This document shows, one piece after another, positions 17,560 through 27,300 of a stretch of DNA of 64,000 bases. The DNA is taken from positions 1 to 64,000 of the forward strand of contig NZ_JNBA01000036.1 in assembly GCF_000760295.1 (NCBI RefSeq), written 5' to 3'. Below the pieces are notes generated by a model. That model ran no database searches and had not been told where the DNA came from. It worked only from the letters and a program-made list of their open reading frames with translations. Origin of the DNA: Prochlorococcus sp. MIT 0701 (GTDB lineage: Bacteria; Cyanobacteriota; Cyanobacteriia; PCC-6307; Cyanobiaceae). Position numbers and translations under genes: made by a program. How positions within the stretch are numbered: position 1 is the stretch's first letter; each line of letters starts with the position of its first letter.

Positions 17560-17932
17560 GGTCGTCTTGTTTCCTACGCAATCATTCTATTAAGCACTGC
17601 CACTTTTTGGCAGACCAATCTAGCCCAATCATTCGATCTAATCATCTACGACCTTGTGAGTGAGGCAGGTCCGACCCGCTCTAACGAGGAGGATCCAATC
17701 ACAATGATCTCCATCAGTGAATCGAGCAGCAATTACCTTTGCTGGCCAATTGACGACCAAAAGCTCTGTAATGCCATCGATCCCTTGACGAACACAGGCG
17801 TCAGCACCATTGGCTTAGACCGTTACCGCAACCAAAGCCCAAGCACAACAAGACAATGGGCGCATTGATGGCCTCGCAGACGACAAATCCATCAGAATTC
17901 AATCACTTGAAGCTGCTTCAACATGCTGACTC
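17560..17932 (+). pseudogene. decayed CHASE2-domain gene fragment
   Basis: After a TGA at 17557-17559, one frame reads a hydrophobic helix (SYAIILLSTATFW), then QSFDLIIYDLVSEAG and DPITMISISESSSNYL, then WPIDDQKLCNAIDPLTNTGV and STIGLDRYRNQ. This follows the N-terminal helix and CHASE2 start of the cyclase at 20250 almost block by block; there the text is GLDLLLYDLV, QPITIIGIGEDD, FPIDDGLFCKGIDQLSKNGA and AIGFDIYRDQ. The frame stops at 17868, and a second frame continues with GRIDGLADDKSIRIQ until 17932. No start codon, cyclase domain or further CHASE2 sequence follows. It is a truncated, frameshifted paralogue. Confidence 0.7.
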
Positions 17933-17990
17933 CATGGCATGACTGGCAAACCAATGCAATCAAGTCTCCTAATACGAACGCCCAAATCTG

Positions 17991-19499
17991 ATGACGTTTG
18001 GCCTGCGCCTGATCACCACGATTTTGATCACCCTGCTGCTAGCGGTTAGCCATCAACGCAACCTGATTAGCTCACGCTGGCCAAAACCACCGGTTCGCCT
18101 GCCCGTGCTGGCGTTACTGATCTGGGTAGGGACTGCGCTGCCGTTCTTAGAAAAGATCATCTCCAAGCAGGCCAGCCTCACCACAATCGGACAACTGGCA
18201 CTGCTCTACGCAACACTCAGCCTGGGGGGATGGTTGCTCCTGGAGATTCCAGGGGCACTGGGCTGGTGGCATCCACCCGCCAAAATTCTGCGCCAACTGA
18301 GCGGACTGATCCTGGCAGCCATCCTGACATTAATCATCCTTCAACAGGCAGGGGTCAACCTCGCTGGCTTGATCACGACATCTGCCTTGCTCACAGGCGT
18401 CGTCGCCTTCGCAGCACAAGAACCACTTAAAGACATTTTCGGAGGGCTGAGCCTTCAATTAGACCAACCGTTTAAAGAAGGGGATTGGATCCAAATAGGA
18501 GAGGACTGCGGTCAAGTCATCATGCTGACCCTAATGAACACCTATCTCCGCACTGGTATGGATGGGTGCACCCTGATTATCCCAAACGACACGGTTGCTC
18601 AAGCGACGATCCGTCGAGTTCACCTAGGCACTCCCTATGGCAATTGTTTTGAAGTTGGCCTGGATTACGGCTTCCCACCATCACAAGCTCTCAGCCTGTT
18701 GCTGGATGTAGTCAATCGCCACGCTTCTGTACTGAACAAACCAGCCCCAAAAGCATGGGTAGCCAGCTTCGAAGACAGTTACATCTGCTATGGCATCCAG
18801 GTTTGGCATAGAGATATCAGTGACGTCAAACGGTTGAGCATCCGTGGTGAACTGATGGAACAAATTTGGTATGCCCTCGAGCGAATCGGTCAAAGCATTC
18901 CATTCCGAGTCCGTTTAGGGAGCCCCAAACCACAGACCTTGGCTGCAGACGATCCAATGTGCGCTGACGCTCAACGCAAGGTCAAATGGCTCACTAGCAA
19001 TGCACTTTTTACAGATCTAAGTCAAGCTCAACTTGATGCCCTAGCCCCATCAACACGCTGCGTACGTTTCGCAAAAGGGGAAACGATTATCCGACAGGGT
19101 GAAAGCGGAGATTGCTTGTACCAGGTGATCACCGGCACGGTTGAGGTGTCGCAAACAAATTCACAAGGACAAGCAATAACCTTTTCCAAACTTGGCCAGC
19201 ATGAGATCTTCGGAGAAATGGCACTGTGCACGAAACAACCTCGCAACTCCACAGTTCGCGCACTTGAAGAATCGGTACTACTAGAAGTGGAGCGCCGAGA
19301 CCTACAACCCCTGATCGATCAAGACCAGGGATTGGTTGAAAAGCTAGCCCGATTGGTACATCTCCGCCAAATGGAAATCGGGACACTCAATCAGCAGCAA
19401 AGTCATTCCAGCAGACTTCATAGTCAAAGAAGGCTGATTCGCTCCATGCATAAGCTCTACAAGGTGATACGCGGAGGGTCAAACGTGTCGAAAAACTAG
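17991..19499 (+). CDS. MscS-like channel with C-terminal cNMP-binding domain (bCNG type)
   Basis: The 502-residue protein joins a small-conductance mechanosensitive (MscS) channel to a cyclic-nucleotide-binding domain. About four to five membrane helices lie in residues 1-150. The pore-lining helix and beta domain follow (LAGLITTSALLTGVVAFAAQ, then EPLKDIFGGLSLQLDQPFKE and GDWIQI). The cNMP domain spans about 340-455 and has GQHEIFGEMAL followed by PRNSTV, so the phosphate-binding Arg is present. This is the layout of the bacterial cyclic nucleotide-gated branch of the MscS family, in which cAMP is thought to gate ion or osmolyte flow. It sits between two CHASE2 cyclases, which could supply its ligand. 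No operon partner is evident. Confidence 0.9.
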   Translation: MTFGLRLITTILITLLLAVSHQRNLISSRWPKPPVRLPVLALLIWVGTALPFLEKIISKQASLTTIGQLALLYATLSLGGWLLLEIPGALGWWHPPAKILRQLSGLILAAILTLIILQQAGVNLAGLITTSALLTGVVAFAAQEPLKDIFGGLSLQLDQPFKEGDWIQIGEDCGQVIMLTLMNTYLRTGMDGCTLIIPNDTVAQATIRRVHLGTPYGNCFEVGLDYGFPPSQALSLLLDVVNRHASVLNKPAPKAWVASFEDSYICYGIQVWHRDISDVKRLSIRGELMEQIWYALERIGQSIPFRVRLGSPKPQTLAADDPMCADAQRKVKWLTSNALFTDLSQAQLDALAPSTRCVRFAKGETIIRQGESGDCLYQVITGTVEVSQTNSQGQAITFSKLGQHEIFGEMALCTKQPRNSTVRALEESVLLEVERRDLQPLIDQDQGLVEKLARLVHLRQMEIGTLNQQQSHSSRLHSQRRLIRSMHKLYKVIRGGSNVSKN

Positions 19500-20249
19500 A
19501 TCAATAAAGGATTTACACTTTCACCAAGACAGTAAATAACTGATTCTAGGACCAAAAGACTCCAAAATTGAAGACCAAAGAAGCATAACTATTCCAATGA
19601 AAAGCTTTTAGCAGAGGTCGGTGCATAGCCGAAACTGCTAGCAAGCACCTTGCAAGCTGTCATTTTTGTTCGTTCAGATTGCGATTACTTCAAAAGCAAT
19701 TAAACAACTTTCCAAATAATTTAAATCTGCAAAGTCAATGAAAAACAAATTTTTATTGACCGCTCCATTCAGCGCACTTGCTATTCAGGCAAGAAGCTCG
19801 AGATCGTCACGAATGATGATGATTCGAACTTCTACTGAGGCTTCACAACTTGAACAAAGCAGAAAGATCATAAACGGCATATTTATGGCCTTCAATAGAC
19901 AGGGATTAACAGATAACTCGCTGACACTCTTGCACAGTATATTAGTTTATATATGGCTCACCACTAAATAGTGACCATCTCGTCAAGGGAAACAGAAAAT
20001 CCTCAGTTTCTAGTCCATAGGGCACAACCAATAATTACGGATTTAACAGCTGTAGCTGGCCACAATAATCGCCTTTCATAGAGGCAGCATGAAGGCAAGG
20101 AACTCAGGCTGAAAAAAACCAATCCGGAAATCACAGATCCTTAGGACTGCTCGAATCAAGCCGGTTGCAAGCAGTCAAATACCTAGTTTCATAGTGAAGT
20201 CAACCAGCCAGGTCGATGCTGCATAGGCTGAGAGAAAGGAGCATGGCTA
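19500..20249. other. 750-bp gap with no recognised gene
   Basis: The sequence is A/T-rich. A 77-codon forward frame at 19738-19971 starts with a hydrophobic run, but the rest reads as random and no ribosome binding site precedes it. Nothing else was identified apart from the ribosome binding site of the following cyclase gene (AAAGGAG at 20235-20241). Confidence 0.55.
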
Positions 20250-22244
20250 GTGGGAAAAGCCTCAAAAAGCAGCGGGCACCAACGACAACAGCCACGGCCA
20301 ACCAAAGCAACTGGCTGGAGATCCATCACCGCTAGAGGTATTGCTTGGCGAATAGCCCCCTACCTGATCGGCCTAGCTTTACTTGCTGTTTTCAAAGGTT
20401 TCGGAATATCCCAGGGTCTTGATCTACTGCTTTACGACCTCGTCACCACGTTGCGCCCTGCAGCCTCAGGCAAAACACAACCAATCACAATCATTGGCAT
20501 CGGGGAAGACGACATCCGCAACCACGGATTCCCCATCGATGATGGCCTGTTCTGCAAAGGAATCGACCAACTCAGCAAGAATGGAGCTGTTGCCATTGGC
20601 TTCGACATCTATCGCGATCAGGGCGTGGGTCCAAATCAGGAGTGCCTACGCGAGCGCTTTCGCAATAATCCTCGACTGGTCTCGATTTTCAACGTAGCCA
20701 GCAATATTCCAGCTGTTCCAGGAACGCCTCCTGAAAGACATAGTTACAACGACGTCTCCGTGGATGATGACAATGTCATCAGGCGAGATCTTGTTCACGT
20801 TGCCGGCCAAGACGAAGCCACAGTCGCCTTCCCTTTGCGCATTGTCGAAGTCGGCACAAAGGATAAAAAGCTGCGTCAACAACTAGAAGCAGGGACCATC
20901 ACTGATGCATGGTTGACAGCAAATCCCAATGGCAATTTCTTGTTTCACGGGAGTCATGCTGGCGGTTATTTCAACCAGAAAGCTGCAAGAGATGGAATGC
21001 AACGGCTGATTGTCTTCCGTGAACCAGGCAGTTTCCGCACCTTCTCTCTTTCCGCTCTGCTCAATGGAGATGTACCCAAAGCTGCCATTGCAAACCATAT
21101 GGTGCTGATCGGCAGCACCGCACCATCGCTGAAAGATCTTTTCGAGATTCCCCATAGCCGCTTCAGCGAAGGCGAAATTCAGCTCAAAATGCCAGGGATA
21201 GAAGTCCATGCTTTGCGGGTTGCCGCCTTACTGGACCGACAGCAAGGCATTCTCGTCAGAGGCTTCTTGATGCCCGGCTGGGGCAACATGATGCTGATCC
21301 TGGCAACCGCAGGATTAGGGCTATGGCTAGGCGAATCTTTCTCAACGCTGCGGCGTAGCGTGATTGTGGTCGTGACTGCAGCCGTTGTATTGAGCGCTGG
21401 ACTGGTGCTTCTGCTGATCAATTACATCTGGATCGGCACCGTCATGCCTGTTGCGGGTCTAACTGTCTTGGCAGGAACAGCATGGATTCGTCGCGGTGCC
21501 GCAAGTCAAAAGCACCAACAAGAAATACAACGCCTACTGGGCCAAGCCACATCACCAGCAGTCGCCCAGCAACTATGGCAACAGCGTGATCAACTACTCA
21601 AAGACGGACGTTTCGAAGGTCGTCAACTACCAGTCACGGTGCTGTTCACTGATACAGCCAACTTCACAACAGTATCCGAGCATTTTCAACCTGCTGAGCT
21701 GATGGACTGGCTTAACCGAGGCATGGCTAGTTGCGTTCCAGCCGTTACAACTCGAGGAGGAATGATCAACAAATTTACCGGTGACGGGCTGTTGGCAGTC
21801 TTTGGAGTCCCCCTCAGTGAAGACCCAAAAGCCGACGCCCGCGCGGCCATTGAAGCGGTAATCGAAATTCAAACTGGGCTGGTGAAGCTCAATGAAGAAT
21901 TAGCAAAAGAGGGTGCCCCAGCCAACCGTATGCGCATTGGCATTCACTCGGGTGTCGTCCTAGCAGGATCGATGGGTAGCAGCGAGCGGCTCGAATACGC
22001 GATCATCGGCGATACCGTGAACTGTGCATCAAGACTTGAGAGTTTCGAAAAAAATCGCCATGTAGGAGTTCTTCGCGTGTTGGTTTCATCAACCACCAGA
22101 GAACTACTCGGAGACGAGCTCAACAACTCTCTGCATTGGGACGAGTGGGGAGAGATTCAAGTCAAAGGAAGGGAAGAACCCCTACTCGTATCAGAACTCA
22201 CGATGGACAACGCACCGGCAACTGGGCCGGCCAGTTCGAAGTGA
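20250..22244 (+). CDS. second CHASE2-domain adenylate cyclase (class III)
   Basis: The 664-residue protein has a basic cytoplasmic N-terminus, one helix (about 35-50), a CHASE2 domain (about 55-335), three helices (about 340-415) and a class III cyclase domain (about 455-640). Metal-binding residues are Asp468 (LFTDTANF) and Asp512 (KFTGDGLLAVFG). Lys508, IIGDTVN and NCASRLE complete the adenylate-type active site, so it should make cAMP. GTG at 20250 is supported by AAAGGAG at 20235-20241; ATG at 20243 is in another frame that soon stops. Its 3' end overlaps the convergent DUF928-like gene by 47 bp. It is more similar to the relic at 17.6 kb than to the cyclase at 14-16 kb. Confidence 0.94.
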   Translation: MGKASKSSGHQRQQPRPTKATGWRSITARGIAWRIAPYLIGLALLAVFKGFGISQGLDLLLYDLVTTLRPAASGKTQPITIIGIGEDDIRNHGFPIDDGLFCKGIDQLSKNGAVAIGFDIYRDQGVGPNQECLRERFRNNPRLVSIFNVASNIPAVPGTPPERHSYNDVSVDDDNVIRRDLVHVAGQDEATVAFPLRIVEVGTKDKKLRQQLEAGTITDAWLTANPNGNFLFHGSHAGGYFNQKAARDGMQRLIVFREPGSFRTFSLSALLNGDVPKAAIANHMVLIGSTAPSLKDLFEIPHSRFSEGEIQLKMPGIEVHALRVAALLDRQQGILVRGFLMPGWGNMMLILATAGLGLWLGESFSTLRRSVIVVVTAAVVLSAGLVLLLINYIWIGTVMPVAGLTVLAGTAWIRRGAASQKHQQEIQRLLGQATSPAVAQQLWQQRDQLLKDGRFEGRQLPVTVLFTDTANFTTVSEHFQPAELMDWLNRGMASCVPAVTTRGGMINKFTGDGLLAVFGVPLSEDPKADARAAIEAVIEIQTGLVKLNEELAKEGAPANRMRIGIHSGVVLAGSMGSSERLEYAIIGDTVNCASRLESFEKNRHVGVLRVLVSSTTRELLGDELNNSLHWDEWGEIQVKGREEPLLVSELTMDNAPATGPASSK

Positions 22245-22869
22245 TCAGATCACCAAGATCGAAAGCCTTGGCCAATTCAGCACTTGGCACAGTCCCCCCG
22301 CAATAACGTCGTATCTCCGCAATCGCTATCTGAATACCGGCATCAGCAGGTTGAACATCTCTCACCAACAAACTCACGGCAGGTGGAGATACCGTCTGCA
22401 CGAACTGGAGGGGATCAGTGCTATTGATATCACCATCACCGCAGCGGTATGAAGACTCCCAAACAGTTGGGACCTGCAGGGCCTCAAATCTGATCAGAGT
22501 TATCCCTGCCGTGGAAGCCGGCAAATCTTTAGACGTTAGGTTTAGTCCAGAAGTCTCATTACTACGTGAGCCACTCATAGGACGAAACTGCAGTTCAAGC
22601 GGTTTAGGAGTTGCCGTAGGTCCCTCAAGTAAGCCAATTTGCAAAGTGCTATTCGGGGCATAGACACTGCTTTCGGGGACCAGATGAACCAGCAAGCGTG
22701 CACTACATTCACCTCTAGTACCCCCGCCCACTCGTCGACCAGGGAAACTACTGCGAAGGTCATCCTGAGCAAAACCAACGGCTGGAGCCAAGACAAGGGC
22801 AGCCAGTAGCGACCACAATCGCAATCGAAAAGCTGACCGTGATAAGCGCATAGACGATACTAAAGACAT
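22198..22869 (-). CDS. secreted DUF928-like protein
   Basis: The 223-residue protein starts with a signal peptide (hydrophobic LWSLLAALVLAPAVGFAQ, cleavage near residue 35). It has the DUF928-type opening SFPGRRVGGGTRGEC and a beta-rich domain with paired cysteines (YRCGDGD, RRYCGG, RCPS at the end). DUF928 has no known activity, but in cyanobacteria it repeatedly neighbours CHAT, CHASE2 and haemagglutinin-type genes, as here. It is the third gene of a reverse-strand set (exoprotein, CHAT, DUF928) and lies 136 bases after CHAT. ATG at 22851 is an alternative start. Its last 47 bases lie within the convergent cyclase gene. Confidence 0.8.
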   Translation of the reverse strand: MSLVSSMRLSRSAFRLRLWSLLAALVLAPAVGFAQDDLRSSFPGRRVGGGTRGECSARLLVHLVPESSVYAPNSTLQIGLLEGPTATPKPLELQFRPMSGSRSNETSGLNLTSKDLPASTAGITLIRFEALQVPTVWESSYRCGDGDINSTDPLQFVQTVSPPAVSLLVRDVQPADAGIQIAIAEIRRYCGGTVPSAELAKAFDLGDLITSNWPAQLPVRCPS

Positions 22870-23005
22870 AATGACCTACTTGAATGCAGGCTGCATCCAG
22901 CCTGCAGCCTCTCCTTCACTCTTACTATCACACCTCTGCAGAGGAAGCAAAAGCAAACAACACAAATAGAGCAAGCAGTGAATGATGGTGCCCATCAGAC
23001 ATGCT

Positions 23006-24325
23006 TCACCAGGGCGAACCCAACAGTTCAATCCCAGCCCAAAAGAAAGGATTCTGCATGCCCCTAGCTACGCGGCGTTGCTGTGTAGGGGTGAGATCGA
23101 TAAGCAGAGGTATGCCATCAGCACCGATGATCTGATCCCCCTCAAGTCTTACAAGCCCTCTGAGGAATGCCTGACGCGTGAGCTGTAGTGACTCAGCTTT
23201 GGGCATATCTTGCTCGAGGTAGCGATACATCTGCACGAAATAAGCAGACGTCACTACGTCATCGACATACCAAAGGGTACCGACAGCACTACGGGCACCA
23301 GCCTGAAGCGCCAGCCCAGCGAATCCGAGTTCAGAATCAGGATCGCCAATTGCAGTACGACAAGCACTAAACACAACCAGATCAAGGGGCACCCCTTTTC
23401 GCTGCTGACGCAGTTTCGATAACTGCGCCATAGAGATGGGCCCGGTACCAGAGTGAAGCTGAGATGCCGACGGTCCACCCGGCCGGAACTCCGCGTGAGT
23501 TGCTACATGAACGCGGTCATAGCGGGATTCACCGCCCTGCACAAGCAACGCTGATGGAGTGAAAGCTTTATCGAGGAAAAGATCCTTACGATCGGGATCG
23601 GATACTGCGATCTTCTCGAGCTCCTGTGGCACAAGCGGAAGTGACGCCAAGCCATCAAACTGAGAGGCACCAAGGGCCAGGAACCGCGAACCACTCTGAG
23701 CAGGTAGGTTTATATCGGTAAGTGCGAGCGATGGTGTCATCGCAAAGGCATAGCTGTCACCGAAGTAGCGCTGCCCATCGCTAAGTGCTGCAAAAGGTAC
23801 CGCCTGTAGGCCTCGATCAGCAGCAATCAGCAAGGTGCTGACGCGATGTTTCTCAAGCAACGGGGTAATACTGCCGATCAACCATTGGTGCAATCGTCGC
23901 GTTGGGGATTCTGGATTGGCCACATCCAAAAAGTCCTGCCGCGAGAGCTGGATATAGAGCTGCCTAAGCTGGGAGGCGAACTCACGTGTTGAGAGTTCAA
24001 CGCGACGTCCCTCAAGCTCGCCCTTAGACGGTATCAGGGTTAAATCGAGAAAAGCATCTGTATTTTTAGAAGTGGTCTTTCCGGCGGCCTGGGTGAAGCG
24101 CACATGCAATACCGCAGGGTTGTAGGCCACCCGGTTAAATCCAGGAGGTGGTTTTGGGGAAGGCAAAGCTGTCTGAGCAGCTACGAGCAGCCAAGGGTCT
24201 TTGCGCATCAAATTGGTTTGAAGCTCTGCCGATGTATGGCCCTGGCCAGCAGCACTTACTGAAGCCACCAACCCAAGCAATGAGGACTTAACAACAAAAC
24301 TGGCGTTCGCCCTAGCGAATGTCAT
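23006..24325 (-). CDS. CHAT-domain (caspase-like) protein
   Basis: The 439-residue protein has a possible N-terminal export signal (VVKSSLLGLVASVSAAGQG) and a C-terminal CHAT domain. The predicted catalytic dyad is intact: His277 in VHVATHAEF and Cys322 in VVFSACRTA. GFAGLALQAGARSAVGTLW, which follows, is a family signature. CHAT proteins are caspase/separase-like cysteine peptidases, and the secretion signal suggests action outside the cytoplasm. Its ATG overlaps the stop of the large exoprotein gene by 4 bases, so the two are translated together. Processing of the exoprotein or of its partner is an attractive but unproven role. Confidence 0.9.
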   Translation of the reverse strand: MTFARANASFVVKSSLLGLVASVSAAGQGHTSAELQTNLMRKDPWLLVAAQTALPSPKPPPGFNRVAYNPAVLHVRFTQAAGKTTSKNTDAFLDLTLIPSKGELEGRRVELSTREFASQLRQLYIQLSRQDFLDVANPESPTRRLHQWLIGSITPLLEKHRVSTLLIAADRGLQAVPFAALSDGQRYFGDSYAFAMTPSLALTDINLPAQSGSRFLALGASQFDGLASLPLVPQELEKIAVSDPDRKDLFLDKAFTPSALLVQGGESRYDRVHVATHAEFRPGGPSASQLHSGTGPISMAQLSKLRQQRKGVPLDLVVFSACRTAIGDPDSELGFAGLALQAGARSAVGTLWYVDDVVTSAYFVQMYRYLEQDMPKAESLQLTRQAFLRGLVRLEGDQIIGADGIPLLIDLTPTQQRRVARGMQNPFFWAGIELLGSPW

Positions 24326-27300
24326 CGGCGCTCACCAAAGCGTTGAACAGCCTGCTGCATACCTGCCTGGAGCTGAGCCGTCGTTGGTGTGGGTCGGTCC
24401 GCCAGATCAGGCAAGTTGAGATCCCGAATAGTACGGCTCGTGGTTACCTCATCAGCCTTGGCAAGATTGGCAGCCGCCTGAACTGATGTCACCCTGGTAA
24501 CAGAAGAAGGTGTCGAGGCTGCTGTCGGCGATGACGCAACGGAATCAGTGGTTCCACCTTCTAGCTCACCTGATTCAGGCTCGGCAGCTGAAGCTTCACC
24601 TAAGTCTGCATTTGCAGTGGAGTCTGTAGCTTCGCCTGATTCAACACCTCTGGCCTCTGTCTGGATATCGCCACTGCTACTAACAGAAGAAGTCAAAGCC
24701 CCATCAGCTACACCAGTTGAGCCATATGTCGAATTATCGACAACCTCAAAAGAGTTATTGAGCGAAAGATCCACTTCCAAACCATTAGCGGCTATGGCTT
24801 GAGGAGCCCCTTGTACAGCACCCGTATCAAATTCATCATTGGGAGAATCACTCATGGTTTCCGTAGATTCTCCCCCTTCAATTACTGTTACTGAGCTAAC
24901 AGTTGCTGTTTCAATAGCTACTGAACTAACGAGGCTTGTCACTAGTTGGGGCTGAGTGGAATTCACAACAGCGATAAGCTCAGCCACATCCTCATCATTA
25001 ATCAAATCCTGAGTGAAGTCATCATTTTCTTCTGTAGCATCTCCTGTATTGGCAGTTGGGGCAGATGTTGAAGTAGGTGTTGTAGCAGTCGCTCTAGTCT
25101 GAGTTGTAGTAGGTGTTGTCGTCTGAGTTGTAGTAGGTGTTGTAGCAGGTGTTGTAGCAGGTGTTGTAGTCTGAGTTGTCGTAGGTGTTGTCGTCTGAGT
25201 TGTAGCAGGTGTTGGGGTAGATGTATCGCCACCACCACCACTACTACTACTACTACTTAAACAGAGGTTACTGCTAGCACCACTAGAACAAGTCGCAGAT
25301 GTAGGAGCCGCAGAGTTAACTGTCAAAGTGCCAGCGGTAACTATTGTAGGGCCAGAGTATGTATTAACACCCTCCAAAATCAACGTCCCCTGGCCGATCT
25401 TGGTCAAACCATTACTAGCACTTCCACCTTGAATATTAGTGCTGTCAGTGTAAACCTCAAGTCCCGAATCTACATCAAATGTTCCTCCAGAGGCGCCCAA
25501 GGTTAACGTAGTAGTAGCCGCAGTAGAATCGCGTGGCACGTTAACACTGAATTTCAGAGTTGCGGCAGTGGTGTTAGATCCAAGGTTAATAGAAGTAGAT
25601 GTACCGAAGGCATCATTATGAGCGACTTGGAATGTACCCTCCTGTATATCTATCGTCTGAGTGATATCCGATTTTCCGGATATTAGTAACGTGCCAGATT
25701 CAACTTTAGTGAGCGTAAAAGAATCAGTGCCATCATTAAGATCAATACCGTGGCCTGATTCTGTTTGCACATTGCCAGCTCCGCCAACAGAAAGATTGCA
25801 AGTATTGGTTGATGTGCAGAGAGTTGCATCAGGTGCCACTGCATATGCAGTGGCACTGCTCGAGGGATCTAAAATCAAAAATGATGAGGCATTAGCCTCA
25901 ATCTTTGAATCTCCCTCCAACATAACTGTATCGGTAATCTCCGTGTAACCTGAAAAAGCCCTAAGCACAGAATCTGTAGGACCACGATTATAATTCAATT
26001 TAATCTGTTCCCCTACTTCCATCTCTTGAGCAAGTGTTGCACCACCAGCAAATTCAAGAGTGGCACCATCGCGTACAAGAGTTTCCTGTGTGGCAGTGCC
26101 AAGGCCCGCTGCATTCGACACTCTCAAGATGCCAGCATCAACGTAAGTTTCCCCATCGTAGGTATTAGCGCCAGCAAGAACCTGTGTACCAGGCCCTTGC
26201 TTAAGAAGCCTAGAAGTAGCATTATCTGCCTGAATAACGCCCGAGAATGTTTCAGTAGCACCTGAAGGGATATTGATTGTTAAATCTGTTGTAGTACCAG
26301 ACATATTATAGGTTCCACTGCCACTGAGTGAGCGAATTGTCAGATCATTCGAAGCACTCAATGTGGCTCCACTATCAATTATCAAATCCGTTGAACTAGA
26401 AAGCCCTGAGGCCGCACCCATTGTCAACATACCCGAATCAATGGAAGTATTGCCTGTATACGTTTGGGTACCTGTAAGCGTCAGATTGCCAACACCCTTC
26501 TTTTGTAGTCCGCCAGCACCAGAAATCACACCACTATATGTAGAAGTTCCAGATTGATTAACTGCAAATGTGCCTCCTGAAGCAACCGAAACATTGCCTT
26601 CTCCCGTTAGCTTGGCAGTTGTTACATCCAAGCCCCCACTGCCTGTGGTAACTGTGACTCCATTTGCAATATTTACTGTGTCATCAGCATTCAATTGCAG
26701 AGTCCCAGAGCCACCTGACCAATCCAAACTAATATTAATATTAATATCGCCATCAGGCGCATTCACAGTTGCGATATCTGAATCAGGAACATAAGTCGTA
26801 TCTTTTGTACTTGTACTAATTGCAACATTAGTGCCAGCAATCAAAGCATTTTGAATCGAATTTTGACTCGAATTGTCAATGGTATATGTAAATGGATCCA
26901 AGAGCCATTCACCCGCCTCACCATTTACACTCCCGACATCAATTGCGACTTGATCAACATCAAGATAAGCACCAGATGTTTCAATTTTTCCTCCATTGCC
27001 ATGAAGGCTTCCACCACGACTAACCAAACTGCCTGCAACGCTAGTTAAGCCATTAGGGTTATGGATATCACTCCAAGCCACAATCGTTCCGCCATTACCC
27101 TGATCAGTAGCCGAAGCATCAAATAACGCGCCAGGTTCAACCGTTGTATGCAACGCCTGGCGAACAGTTGGATCACTGTTCTGCCAGCTGCCACCCACTT
27201 GAATCAATCCTCCGCCAGTCGCACCAGTCGCCAACAGCTGAGAGCCACCATCCACCTTCACTTGCTCACCGGTCAGCGTGAGACTGCCACCACTACCATC

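Noticed and set aside
19738-19971. 77-codon forward frame in the gap before the second cyclase
   Set aside because: Only the first residues look like a signal peptide; no ribosome binding site and random-looking remainder.
20243-20342. ATG at 20243 as start of the second cyclase
   Set aside because: It is in a different frame that stops after about 33 codons; GTG at 20250 fits the ribosome binding site and the long frame.
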